From: Streptomyces sp. NBC_01381
GTDB lineage: Bacteria > Actinomycetota > Actinomycetes > Streptomycetales > Streptomycetaceae
Assembly: GCF_026340305.1 (NCBI RefSeq)
Contig: NZ_JAPEPI010000001.1
Coordinates: 3,410,001-3,474,000 of the forward strand
Length of the DNA: 64,000 bases
Reading direction: 5' to 3'
Shown: positions 56,835-64,000 of the stretch, in pieces
Numbering within the stretch: the stretch's first letter is position 1
How the letters are laid out: every line of letters starts with the position of its first letter
The notes under the pieces: generated by a model
Told to the model about the DNA's origin: nothing
Database searches by the model: none
What the model saw: only the letters and a program-made list of their open reading frames with translations
Made by a program: the position numbers and the translations under genes

Positions 56835-57121
56835 CTTCATCTGTGTGAGGCCGCCTCGTACCGAGGTGTGGGATACACGGATTTCCCTCGTGTGGCGGGC
56901 GCTGACCGCGGTTCTCGTCCGCCACCGCGCTGACCTGGCACTTCGCCCGACAACCCATTCGGCCGTACGGAATTTGATGCGCGGAATCGTTAATTCCGCT
57001 CATGGTGGCCCGTTCTTGAGCGGCAAACCTTGTCGTACGGACCTTGCCGAATGGGTGGCCAGGAAGCCCGGAAGGGGTGATCATGAGAAGTCCAGAGCGC
57101 ACTTCCCATGAGGAGGCACGG

Positions 57122-57343
57122 GTGGCCGAGACTCTGAAGAAGGGCAGCCGGGTAACCGGCGCCGCGCGCGACAAGCTCGCGGCAGACCTGAAGAAGAAGT
57201 ACGACGGCGGTGCGAGCATCCGGGCGTTGGCCGAGGAGACCGGCCGTTCGTACGGCTTTGTGCACCGCATGCTCAGCGAATCCGGCGTCACGCTGCGGGG
57301 ACGCGGCGGGGCGACGCGAGGCAAGAAGGCCGCTGCCGGCTGA
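57122..57343 (+). CDS. gbn: Small helix-turn-helix nucleoid-associated protein
   Basis: 73 residues, basic, with one helix-turn-helix (about 25-58; YDGGASIRALAEETGRSYGF, then VHRMLSESG) and a Lys/Arg/Gly-rich tail. Length and sequence fit SCO1839/Gbn of S. coelicolor, a Streptomyces-specific nucleoid-associated protein that binds GATC-containing sites and affects development. The GTG start at 57122 has AGGAGG 5 bp upstream. ATGs at 57083 and further upstream would give longer forms. A cluster of GATC sites lies in its upstream region. Confidence 0.88.
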   Translation: MAETLKKGSRVTGAARDKLAADLKKKYDGGASIRALAEETGRSYGFVHRMLSESGVTLRGRGGATRGKKAAAG

Positions 57344-57383
57344 CGGCGGCGGTCTGTTCACCGGCTTCGACGGTGGCCACCGG

Positions 57384-57435
57384 GCCGATCGTCCCCCAGA
57401 GCCCTTAAGGGACCTGGGGGTGACCCCTGATCGGC
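57384..57435 (+). terminator. Terminator after gbn, with GATC in the stem base
   Basis: Nested stems: GCCGATC (57384-57390) pairs with GATCGGC (57429-57435), and CCCCCAG (57393-57399) with CTGGGGG (57414-57420), around the inner CCCTTAAGGG palindrome. A strong hairpin, likely to terminate the gbn transcript. Confidence 0.75.
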
Positions 57436-57511
57436 CGGGTGGTTACTGTGCAGTCACTTACGGGCGCACGTGTGTGCCCGCACCGACCGCACACCACCAT
57501 CGGAGGCCCCC

Positions 57512-58324
57512 ATGGTTTCGCCCGGCAGTGAACTCGGCGGACCCGCACCGGTACTCGACAAGGACGGCGTACGCCTGACTGTCGACGAGGCCGTAGCCAC
57601 GGTGACGCTGGCCAACCCGGCCAAGCGCAACGCCCAATCTCCCGCGCTGTGGAGGGCGTTGGCCGAGGCAGGCCGGATGTTGCCGGGCAGTGTCCGCGTC
57701 GTGGTGCTCCGAGGTGAGGGCAAGTCCTTCTCCGCGGGCCTCGACCGCCAGGCGTTCACGCCCGAGGGCTTCGACGGTGAGCCGTCCTTCATCGACCTCG
57801 CGCGCGGCGACGACGGCGTCCTCGACGCCACCATCGCCGAGTACCAAGAGGCGTTCACCTGGTGGCGGCGCAGCGACATCGTGTCCATCGCCGCCGTCCA
57901 GGGGCATGCCATCGGTGCGGGCTTCCAGCTCGCGCTCGGCTGTGACCTGCGGATCGTCGCGGACGACGTGCAGTTCGCCATGCGCGAGACCAGCCTCGGC
58001 CTGGTGCCCGACCTCACCGGCACGCACCCCCTCGTGGGTCTTGTCGGCTACGCCCGCGCGCTGGAGATCTGCGCCACCGGGCGGTTCGTCCAAGCGGCCG
58101 AGGCCGAGCGCATCGGCCTCGCCAACCTTGTCGTGCCCGCGGACCAGCTCGACGCGTCCGTGAGTGACCTGGCGGCCGCGCTGCTCGCCGCACCGCGCGA
58201 CGCGGTCATCGAGACCAAGGCGCTGCTGCAGGGCGTCTCCGGTCGTACGTACGAGGAGCAGCGCACCGCCGAGCGCGCGGCGCAGGGGCGGCGGCTGCGG
58301 GACCTTGCGGGGATCGGCGAGTAG
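57512..58324 (+). CDS. Enoyl-CoA hydratase/isomerase family protein
   Basis: A 270-residue crotonase-fold protein: ANPAKRNAQSPALWRAL, the first oxyanion-hole segment GKSFSAGLDRQAF, the second VQGHAIGAGFQLALGCDLRI, and MRETSLGLVPDLTGTHPL, where the catalytic acidic residues usually lie. Hydratase, isomerase or another crotonase reaction cannot be chosen from sequence alone. Start ATG 57512 with GGAGG 5 bp upstream. Confidence 0.9.
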   Translation: MVSPGSELGGPAPVLDKDGVRLTVDEAVATVTLANPAKRNAQSPALWRALAEAGRMLPGSVRVVVLRGEGKSFSAGLDRQAFTPEGFDGEPSFIDLARGDDGVLDATIAEYQEAFTWWRRSDIVSIAAVQGHAIGAGFQLALGCDLRIVADDVQFAMRETSLGLVPDLTGTHPLVGLVGYARALEICATGRFVQAAEAERIGLANLVVPADQLDASVSDLAAALLAAPRDAVIETKALLQGVSGRTYEEQRTAERAAQGRRLRDLAGIGE

Positions 58325-58364
58325 GCGCTCCGCTGGGTGGGCGGATTCTGTCTGCGGGTGTTTT

Positions 58365-58404
58365 GTGGCTGGGCGCGCAGTTCCCCGCGCCCCTTTGGGG
58401 CGCG
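58365..58404. repeat. Dispersed hairpin repeat, family 4, intergenic copy
   Basis: GTGGCTGGGCGCGCAG followed by the hairpin CCCCGCGCCCCTTTGGGGCG lies between the convergent crotonase and P10-like genes. A related copy (9033-9071) is part of the MFS coding region. It is a likely bidirectional terminator; this element is familiar from many Streptomyces intergenic regions. Confidence 0.75.
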
Positions 58405-58419
58405 CCCGCCTCTGCCGGG

Positions 58420-59157
58420 TTAGTCCTCTACGGCTGTGATCAGCACCGCCACCGAAGGGTGGTCCGGGAGCGCGTCACCGACCGCCGTGCGGACCACTAG
58501 TGCCACGTCCAGGGCGCGGTGCTCGCGGGCCGTTGCCAGTTCCACGCGCACGTGGCGGCGCGGGAGGGCCGCTTTCGCTGCGGGCGACTCCTCGATGTGG
58601 ACCGCGTGGCCGAGTCCGCCGAGCGCACCCGTCAGCCTGCGTACGCCGGGCACGTCCAGGGCGGCCGCGGCCACTTGGGCCTCGTCTCCGCTGCCGGACG
58701 GCGGCTTGGACTCGGCCGGTGGCTGCTCCTGGTCGGGGGAGTCGGCCGCGGGAGCCTCGCCCTCGTCCAGCAGGGCCGTCACGCCGAGGTCCACCTCGTC
58801 GACCACCAGGCCGAGCCGGTCCGCGGCCGCCGTGAACAGTGCCTCGCGGAGCCGGGCTGCAGCCGCCGGCAGCGGCTCGGTCGCGGCCGCCGCGAACTCC
58901 GCCGTGATCCGCAGCGGCCCCGGCGGCAGCGCGCTCGGCGGCGCCGGCACCGAGGCGACGTACGCGTCCGAAGGATCGGCCAGTGCAAGCCGCAGGCCGC
59001 CGAGCCGCACACCGCTCACCCCCTGTGCCGCACGGCGCAGCACCGCGCCCGCCGCCGACTCCGTCACCCAGACGCCGTCGCCCGGTCCGCCGAGCGGCAG
59101 CACCCGCCCCAGGCCGAGTTGCCGCCGCACTGCCTCAGTCCACCCGTCACCGGTCAT
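58420..59157 (-). CDS. Nucleopolyhedrovirus-P10-family-like protein (actinobacterial, unknown function)
   Basis: A 245-residue soluble protein, rich in Ala, Pro and Glu. An N-terminal segment (about 1-75; DGVWVTESAAGAVLRRAA) and two valine-rich segments (LRITAEFAAAATEPL; HVRVELATAREHRALDV) recall Asp23-like strand-helix units. A Ser/Pro/Glu linker (about 135-165) lies between. Streptomyces homologues are commonly annotated as nucleopolyhedrovirus P10 family, a name that says nothing about function. The gene is divergent from the Asp23/AmaP operon, suggesting a shared envelope role. Confidence 0.65.
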   Translation of the reverse strand: MTGDGWTEAVRRQLGLGRVLPLGGPGDGVWVTESAAGAVLRRAAQGVSGVRLGGLRLALADPSDAYVASVPAPPSALPPGPLRITAEFAAAATEPLPAAAARLREALFTAAADRLGLVVDEVDLGVTALLDEGEAPAADSPDQEQPPAESKPPSGSGDEAQVAAAALDVPGVRRLTGALGGLGHAVHIEESPAAKAALPRRHVRVELATAREHRALDVALVVRTAVGDALPDHPSVAVLITAVED

Positions 59158-59246
59158 TGCCCCAGCCTGCCGCATCCCTGGCGCGCTATGGCGCAACCGC
59201 ACTTAGTGTGGTCGAAGGAGCACATCCCCTTTCGAAAGGGACGGCG

Positions 59247-59738
59247 ATGACCGACACCGGACAGCGGAAGCGGCCCCAGGAGAGCCTGGAGAAGGAACCC
59301 TCGGGCGAGGCGGTGGGGAGGAGCGGCGCGACCAGGCGCGGCGGCGGAGATCCCGCGACCAGGGGACGCACCACCATCGCGGACGGCGTGGTCGAGAAGA
59401 TCGCCGGGCTCGCGGCCCGCGACGTCGTCGGCGTGCACGCGATGGGCGGCGGCCTTGCCCGGACCTTCGGCGCCGTCCGCGACCGGGTGCCCGGCGGCTC
59501 CAAGTCCGTGTCGCGCGGCGTGAAGGCCGAAGTCGGCGAGGTGCAGACGGCGCTCGACCTGGAGATCGTCGTCGAGTACGGGGTCTCGATCGCCGATGTC
59601 GCCCACGCCGTACGCGAGAACGTCATCGGCGCGGTCGAGCGCATGACCGGCCTTGAGGTCGTCGAGGTCAACATCGCGGTGAGCGATGTGAAGCTGCCGG
59701 ACGAGGAAGACGATGAGCCGCAAGGCCGCCTTCAGTGA
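59247..59738 (+). CDS. Asp23/Gls24 family envelope stress protein
   Basis: 163 residues. A charged, disordered N terminus (about 1-38), then the Asp23 domain: TTIADGVVEKIAGLAARDVV, VQTALDLEIVVEYGVSIADV and VVEVNIAVSDVKLP. In Staphylococcus, Asp23 lies under the membrane held by AmaP, and this cluster also has an AmaP-like gene. The ATG at 59247 is preceded by AAAGGG. First gene of a five-gene run. Confidence 0.92.
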   Translation: MTDTGQRKRPQESLEKEPSGEAVGRSGATRRGGGDPATRGRTTIADGVVEKIAGLAARDVVGVHAMGGGLARTFGAVRDRVPGGSKSVSRGVKAEVGEVQTALDLEIVVEYGVSIADVAHAVRENVIGAVERMTGLEVVEVNIAVSDVKLPDEEDDEPQGRLQ

Positions 59739-59780
59739 CGCGGCCGTCCTGCTCGAAGTCGTCTTGCTAAGGAGCGCGCG

Positions 59781-59969
59781 ATGAGCATGGCCGTGATCGG
59801 CATGGTGGCCGGAATGGCGCTCGGCTTCGCCGGGTACTTCGGCGGGTTCGGGGCGTTCCTTCTGGTGGCGGCCCTGGGCGCCATAGGTTTTGTCGCCGGC
59901 CGGTTCCTCGAGGGCGACCTCGACCCGGGCGACTTCTTCCGTACCCGTGGCGACGACCGGCGGCGGTGA
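59781..59969 (+). CDS. Small DUF2273-like membrane protein
   Basis: 62 residues, one long or two short glycine-rich hydrophobic helices (about 4-42; VAGMALGFAGYFGGFG), then FLEGDLDPGDFFRTRG and a basic end. This size and position between Asp23 genes matches DUF2273 proteins. It ends 3 bp before the next gene. Confidence 0.85.
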   Translation: MSMAVIGMVAGMALGFAGYFGGFGAFLLVAALGAIGFVAGRFLEGDLDPGDFFRTRGDDRRR

Positions 59970-59972
59970 GCC

Positions 59973-60317
59973 GTGGCGGCACAGGTCGCTCCAGGGTGGC
60001 GCGGCGCGACCCGGATCGCCGACCGGGTCGTCGCGAAGATCGCCGCGCGGGCGGCGCGCGAGGCGCTGGGCACGGTCCCCGCCGACGGCTCGCCGCCGCA
60101 CGCGACGGTCACCGTGCGCCATGATGTGGCGCGCGTGCGCATCAGCGTGGAACTGGACTACCCCTCGGACATCGGCGCGCAGTGCGGTGCGGTGCGTCGC
60201 CGAGTCGCCGAGCGGGTAAAGGCGTTGGCGGGGATGGAAGTGCCCGAGGTCGCGGTCCAGGTCGAGCGGCTGCACTCGGCACAGGTGCGCGCCGCGGCGC
60301 GGGGGAGGACGCGATGA
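59973..60317 (+). CDS. Second Asp23/Gls24 family protein (short)
   Basis: 114 residues made up of essentially one Asp23 domain: RIADRVVAKIAARAAREAL, HDVARVRISVELDYPSDIG and EVPEVAVQVERLH. GTG start. Its stop overlaps the next start (ATGA at 60314-60317). Paired long and short Asp23 proteins are common in Streptomyces and may hetero-associate. Confidence 0.88.
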   Translation: MAAQVAPGWRGATRIADRVVAKIAARAAREALGTVPADGSPPHATVTVRHDVARVRISVELDYPSDIGAQCGAVRRRVAERVKALAGMEVPEVAVQVERLHSAQVRAAARGRTR

Positions 60318-60997
60318 GTGAGACCGAGGGGCCGGAGGGCGAGGGCGGTGGTCGCACACAGCCGGTGCCGGTCATCGAGCGGGCCGGCAGCGATCTCGAC
60401 CAGTCGGCGTCCGCGGCCTCCTACGATCCGCCGCCCACGCTGGCCGACGACACCAAGGCGACCCGCTTCTGGTCCTCCCGGCGCGTTCCCGCCACCGTCC
60501 TCGCGCTGCTGGTCCTCGGCGGTGCGGGGCTTCTGCTGTACGACATCGCTGCCGTGCGCGCCGGGCACTCGGCGATGGCGTGGCGGCGCGACCTCGCCCG
60601 TGAGCTGGCCGAGCGGCCGCTGGACAGCACGTCGGTGCTTGTCGGCGCGGGGGTCGCGGCGGCCGCCGGGGTGTGGCTGATCGTGCTCGCCGCGACGCCG
60701 GGGCTGCGGGCCGTGCTCGCCATGCGGCGCGACGACGCCGACGTACGGGCCGGTCTCGACCGCGGGGCCGCGGCGATGGTGCTGCGGGACCGGGCCATGG
60801 ACGTGTCCGGGGTGCAGTCGGTGCGGGTCCGCATGACGCGCTCCAAGGTGGACGTCCGCGCGGTCTCGCACTTCCGCGAACTGGACGACGTACGCGGTGA
60901 CTTGGATGCCACGCTGGCCGACGCCATCAAGGATCTGGGTCTCGGCCGCGGTCCCGCGCTCTCGGTGCGCGTCGCACGGCCGGGCAGGAAGGGCTGA
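60314..60997 (+). CDS. DUF6286-like membrane protein of the Asp23 operon
   Basis: 227 residues. A disordered acidic/Pro-rich N terminus (1-55), two transmembrane helices (about 58-78, VPATVLALLVLGGAGLLLY region, and 105-130), then a cytoplasmic domain with VQSVRVRMTRSKVDVRAV and DLDATLADAIKDLGL, similar in pattern to an Asp23/AmaP C-terminal fold. It is coupled to the gene before it by a 4-bp overlap. Confidence 0.8.
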   Translation: MSETEGPEGEGGGRTQPVPVIERAGSDLDQSASAASYDPPPTLADDTKATRFWSSRRVPATVLALLVLGGAGLLLYDIAAVRAGHSAMAWRRDLARELAERPLDSTSVLVGAGVAAAAGVWLIVLAATPGLRAVLAMRRDDADVRAGLDRGAAAMVLRDRAMDVSGVQSVRVRMTRSKVDVRAVSHFRELDDVRGDLDATLADAIKDLGLGRGPALSVRVARPGRKG

Positions 60998-61004
60998 ACT
61001 CGCG

Positions 61005-61583
61005 ATGCTGAAGACGGTCAACCGTGTGGTGCTCGGCCTGCTGGGCCTCGTCCTGCTGGTGCTCGGCGGTTCGGTGCTCGCCATCGGCCTCGGCGCGAGC
61101 CCGCCCTCGTGGTGGGTGCACGACGGGAAGCGCGATGTCCTGCTCAGCGAGGCGGACCGGGATCGGTGGCGGGACGACGGCTGGTTCTGGCCCACGGTCA
61201 TCGGCGTGCTCGCGGTGTGCGTGCTGCTCGCCCTGTGGTGGCTCTCCGCGCAGTTGCGGCGGCGGAGGCTGGCGGAGGTGCTTGTGGAGACCGGGGACGG
61301 GGAGGGGGCGCTGCTGCGGGGGCGCGCCCTGGAGAACGTACTGGCGGGCGAGGCCGAGTCGCTGGAGGGTGTGCAGCGGGCCGCGGTCTCCCTGACGGGC
61401 CGCCGCAACGCTCCCGAGGCGCGGGTGTCCCTCCTCCTGGAGCCGCACGCGACGCCGGGCGAGGCGCTCCACCGCCTCTCGGCGGAGGCGCTGGCGCATG
61501 CGCGCGACTCCGCGGGGTTGGCGAAGCTGCCGGCGGTGGTGCAGTTGAGGGCGGTCAAGCACCGGGCGGAGCGGGTGAGCTAG
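61005..61583 (+). CDS. amaP: Alkaline shock response membrane anchor protein AmaP-like
   Basis: 192 residues: transmembrane helix 1 (about 8-30), a short loop PPSWWVHDGKRDVLLSEADR, helix 2 (about 62-82), then a cytoplasmic domain (ALENVLAGEAESLEGVQRAA; ARVSLLLEPHATPGEALH). This architecture matches AmaP, which anchors Asp23 to the membrane. Last gene of the operon, 7 bp after the preceding stop. Confidence 0.85.
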   Translation: MLKTVNRVVLGLLGLVLLVLGGSVLAIGLGASPPSWWVHDGKRDVLLSEADRDRWRDDGWFWPTVIGVLAVCVLLALWWLSAQLRRRRLAEVLVETGDGEGALLRGRALENVLAGEAESLEGVQRAAVSLTGRRNAPEARVSLLLEPHATPGEALHRLSAEALAHARDSAGLAKLPAVVQLRAVKHRAERVS

Positions 61584-61900
61584 GCCGCCGCTTCGCGGCG
61601 GATCTTTCCCGCCCTCCCCCAAGCTCTTAATGAGCAGGGGGGACCCCCTTCCCGATTGCCCGGCAGCGGTCTCAGCCTGCCGACGCGCCGTCGTCGGCCG
61701 CGCCGCCGTACCGCCGCTTCGCGGCGAGTTTCCCGCCCACCCACCCGATTACCCGGCACTTGCCCGCCCACCCATTGGCAGATTTTTCAGCCCGTCCGGC
61801 GATTGAGGACGAACTCGGCGGAGCCGGTGATCGACGGCCACCTCGCGGCCGGCGCAGCCGGAAAGTTTCGGGAAGGGGCGGGGTTGGGGAAAGAAGCCGC
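61583..61900 (+). repeat. Dispersed intergenic repeat, family 1, copy D (longest)
   Basis: It begins within the amaP stop codon region (TAGGCCGCCGCTTCGCGGCG) and carries the same modules as copy A in the same order. An insertion of about 110 bp (61667-61780) contains a second CCGCCGCTTCGCGGCG hairpin. It fills the gap between convergent amaP and SDR genes. No gene is visible. Confidence 0.8.
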
Positions 61901-62656
61901 CTAGAACCCCCGCCGCGCCCCACCATCCACCGGCAGCATGACCCCCGTCAGATAGGACGCCGCGGGAGAGAGGAGGAACGCGGCCGTCTGGCCGAATTCC
62001 TCCGGGGTGCCGTAGCGGCGCAGCGGGATGCGGGACTCGTTCGCCGCCCGCGTCGCCTCGGGATCCGCCGAGAGCCCGTCCAGCTCCCGCACCCGATCCG
62101 TGTCGATACGGGCCGGCAGGAGTCCGACGACGCGAATGCCCCGCGGCCCGAGCTCGTCGGCGAGCGACTTGGCGAAGCCGGCAAGCCCCGGCCGCAGCCC
62201 GTTGGAGATCGTCAGACCCGGAATCGGCTCGTGCACGGACGCGGAGAGGACGAAGCCGATGACACCCCCCTCACCGAGCTCGGCCGCGGCCGCCCGCGCA
62301 AGCCGCACCGCGCCGAGGAAGACGGACTCGAACGCCGACTCCCACTGCTCGTCCGTGTTGTCGGCGGCGAACCCCGGCGCAGGACCCCCGACACTGATCA
62401 GCACTCCGTCGAACCGCCCGAACCGCTCCCGCGCGGCATCGATCAGCCGCCCGGCGACGGCGGGGTCGCCGTTGTCCGCCGCGATGCCGGCCGCGTCGGG
62501 GCCCAGCGCCTCCGCCGCCTCCGCGACGGTCTTCTCGTCCCGCCCGGTGATGAGTACCTTCGCGCCGTCCGCGATCAGCTCACGCGCGGCGGCGTTGCCC
62601 AGGCCGCGGGTGGCGCCGGTGATGACGTAGACACGGTCCTTCAGTCCAAGATCCAT
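61901..62656 (-). CDS. SDR-family protein lacking the canonical Tyr-x3-Lys
   Basis: 251 residues with a good Rossmann start (VITGATRGLGNAAARELIAD), DNGDPAVAGRL, and the NNAG-like VLISVGGPAPG. The catalytic serine region is VLSASVHEP. Where Tyr-x3-Lys is expected the sequence reads TISNGLRPGLAGFAKSLADE, so Tyr is replaced (Ser by my alignment) and Lys by Arg. The C terminus has TGVMLPVDGG. It may bind NAD(P) without standard SDR catalysis, or use other residues. ATG start at 62656. Confidence 0.85.
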   Translation of the reverse strand: MDLGLKDRVYVITGATRGLGNAAARELIADGAKVLITGRDEKTVAEAAEALGPDAAGIAADNGDPAVAGRLIDAARERFGRFDGVLISVGGPAPGFAADNTDEQWESAFESVFLGAVRLARAAAAELGEGGVIGFVLSASVHEPIPGLTISNGLRPGLAGFAKSLADELGPRGIRVVGLLPARIDTDRVRELDGLSADPEATRAANESRIPLRRYGTPEEFGQTAAFLLSPAASYLTGVMLPVDGGARRGF

Positions 62657-62698
62657 GGCGCTATTTTGCCGCGTCACGGCGGGGGAACGCGAGGCCCG

Positions 62699-63487
62699 TC
62701 ACACCGTCGCGGGCGTCGCCTCCGGCGTGGACTCCGCGGCTGCCGCCGTGCGGTCCCGCACTTCGCGGCGGACCAGGATCACCCAGCCGATGGGGACGCC
62801 CGCGCAGAACAGCCACCACTGGACCGCGTACGCCATGTGCGGGCCGATGTCGCCGTGCTCGGGCTCGCCGATCGGCTGGGGGGTGCCGGACGCGGGTTCC
62901 GGCGAGGTCAGTTCGATGTAGCCGCCGAGGACCTGCTTGCCGAGGGTGTGCGCCTGTTGCCCGCTGCTGATCAGCATGATCTGACGGTCCGGCAGACCCT
63001 GGAGGTCCTTGATGCCGCTCTTCGCGGACGTCTCGTCGGCCATGAGCCGGCCGGTGACGGTCAGCTCGCCCTTGGGCGCCGGGGGAACCTTCGGGAACGC
63101 GGTCTGCGGCCCGTTCGCCGGGATCCAGCCCCGGTTGACGAGGAGCACCTTGCCGTCGTCGAGGACGAACGGCGTCAGGACGTGGAAGCCGATCTCCTCG
63201 TCGGAGTTCGTGCGGCGCCGCACGACGACCTCGTGCTCCGTGTCGTACGTGCCCTTCGCGCTCACCCGCCGGTAGCGCTCGTCGTGCGAGACGGCGTGAC
63301 CGGGGGACGTGAGCCGCTCGGCGGGGACCGGCTTCGCGTCCAGCGCCTTGGAGATCTGCGCGTTCTGTGCGACGCGGTGCTCGTGGCGGTGCAGCTGCCA
63401 GAAGCCCAGCTCGATCATCGTGGGGATGAGGACGAGGGCGATGAGGGTGAGGATCACCCACTGCCGGGTCAACAGGAAGCGGTACAC
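62699..63487 (-). CDS. SURF1 family protein (cytochrome c oxidase assembly)
   Basis: 262 residues: transmembrane helix 1 (about 8-28; WVILTLIALVLIPTM), the SURF1 segment LGFWQLHRHEHRVAQN, VSAKGTYDTEHEVVV, VLLVNRGWIPANG, and helix 2 near the C terminus (YAVQWWLFCAGVPIGWVILV). It assists heme a insertion or assembly of the aa3-type oxidase. I choose the GTG at 63487 (reads VYRFLLTRQW) because SURF1 homologues begin there. A GTG at 63577 that overlaps the upstream gene stop would add 30 residues. Confidence 0.9.
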   Translation of the reverse strand: MYRFLLTRQWVILTLIALVLIPTMIELGFWQLHRHEHRVAQNAQISKALDAKPVPAERLTSPGHAVSHDERYRRVSAKGTYDTEHEVVVRRRTNSDEEIGFHVLTPFVLDDGKVLLVNRGWIPANGPQTAFPKVPPAPKGELTVTGRLMADETSAKSGIKDLQGLPDRQIMLISSGQQAHTLGKQVLGGYIELTSPEPASGTPQPIGEPEHGDIGPHMAYAVQWWLFCAGVPIGWVILVRREVRDRTAAAAESTPEATPATV

Positions 63488-63573
63488 CCCACGACGGTAC
63501 AACTCGGTCGTGGGGTGCACGGGAGTGGGGTACTCCGGAACGGAGCCGCGGAGGGCCGTGGGGGAGGGGCGGG

Positions 63574-63807
63574 TCACACCCTGTCGACGATGCCCACCTG
63601 CCCCTCCGCGCGCGAACAGTGCGCACCGCAGTACCACTGCCCGTCGGCCTCCACGCCCTGGCCGATGATCCGGCACCGGCAGTGCTCACAGATGGGCGCC
63701 ATGCGGTGAATGGCGCAGGAGAAGCAGTCGAAGACGTGCACCGCGCCTTGCGCGTGCACCTCGAAGGACATGCCGTAGTCGTTTCCGCAGACCTCGCAAC
63801 GTGCCAT
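63574..63807 (-). CDS. Small cysteine-rich (zinc-ribbon/metallothionein-like) protein
   Basis: 77 residues with nine cysteines in CxxC-type pairs: ARCEVCGNDYG, DCFSCAIH, ICEHCRCRIIG and WYCGAHC, plus several histidines. The pattern suggests binding of one or two zinc ions, as in actinobacterial proteins annotated as prokaryotic metallothionein-like. Start ATG 63807. It lies just upstream of the SURF1 gene on the same strand; a link to oxidase metal supply is only a guess. Confidence 0.8.
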   Translation of the reverse strand: MARCEVCGNDYGMSFEVHAQGAVHVFDCFSCAIHRMAPICEHCRCRIIGQGVEADGQWYCGAHCSRAEGQVGIVDRV

Positions 63808-63897
63808 GCGCCACAGGGTGGGACGCGCGGCGCCCGCATGCGAGCGGGCAGGCGGGGCGCGGCGCGACAATCACCCGTCTGACACCCGCCCGTCGGC

Positions 63898-64000
63898 TCA
63901 GCCCTCCGCCGCCGGAGCGACGTCCTGGAGGAGCTGGCCGAAGGCCGCCTCGTCGATGACCGGGGTGCCGAACGCCCGCGCCTTGGTGGTCTTGGACGTA
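63898..64000 (-). CDS. C-terminal end of a BRCT-containing, probably DEDDh exonuclease-like, protein (partial)
   Basis: Only the last 33 residues are in the window: TSKTTKARAFGTPVIDEAAF followed by an Ala/Pro-rich end. S/T-K-x-x-K-A-x-x-x-G-x-P-V-I-x-E-x-x-F is the typical end of a BRCT domain. In Streptomyces such ends occur on DEDDh-type exonucleases and DNA ligases. The 5' part lies outside the window, so identity is tentative. Confidence 0.45.
   Translation of the reverse strand, partial: TSKTTKARAFGTPVIDEAAFGQLLQDVAPAAEG

Noticed and set aside
56845..57111. 88-codon ORF upstream of gbn
   Set aside because: There is no ribosome-binding site, the composition is atypical, and it overlaps the presumed gbn regulatory region.

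Overview
The window is high-GC DNA with the gene content, GTG starts and ATGA/GTGA stop-start overlaps of a Streptomyces chromosome. Gene order resembles the S. coelicolor region that carries the ectoine, cobalamin and pitH2 loci, but this is recalled and was not computed. There is no rRNA gene, tRNA gene or CRISPR array that I can see. The only mobile-element traces are degenerate.

Layout. 1-5.4 kb: the end of a membrane protein, then a minus-strand run of membrane protein, histidine kinase, response regulator and penicillin-binding protein. 5.4-17.6 kb: small metabolic and regulatory units. These are GNAT; IclR divergent from an aldehyde dehydrogenase; DUF1349 protein; MFS exporter divergent from a GlxA-type regulator; GNAT; DsbA-like protein; class V aminotransferase; a sigma factor coupled to an anti-sigma/mycothiol-domain fusion; and MarR divergent from an Old Yellow Enzyme. 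17.7-21.2 kb: the ectABCD operon for ectoine and 5-hydroxyectoine. 21.5-27.5 kb: a frameshifted DinB-like gene, an aminotransferase divergent from an amidohydrolase, a 0.7-kb graveyard of inverted-repeat elements with a transposase fragment, an unrecognised lipoprotein and a ComB-like phosphatase.

27.8-46.4 kb: a near-complete corrin-ring and cobalt-insertion cluster on the minus strand (cobD, cobQ, cobN, a ChlI/ChlD-like chelatase subunit, cobO, cobB, cobI, cobM, cobL, a cbiG-cobJ fusion, cobH, cbiX and a cobC-like gene). It is headed by a cobalamin riboswitch and interrupted by one plus-strand ZIP metal transporter. 46.5-48.1 kb: a Pit phosphate transporter with a PHO box, plus a small membrane protein. 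48.2-54 kb: GH25 lysozyme, class II aldolase, alpha/beta hydrolase, an unrecognised protein and a zinc metallopeptidase. 54-57.4 kb: a membrane protein with tandem-repeat DNA, a seven-codon upstream ORF before an ABC-F ATPase, and the nucleoid protein gbn behind a cluster of GATC sites. 57.5-64 kb: enoyl-CoA hydratase, a P10-family-like protein divergent from an Asp23/AmaP envelope operon, an SDR protein with an altered active site, SURF1, a cysteine-rich protein and the end of a putative exonuclease.

The main unexplained structure is repetitive. Several dispersed elements sit at gene 3' ends, and two of them have become coding sequence. A 42-bp element that differs at one base lies in frame in both cbiG-cobJ and cobD, and another supplies the C-terminal tail of the MFS exporter. 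Starts were chosen from ribosome-binding sites, overlaps and expected family N-termini; uncertain ones are flagged.
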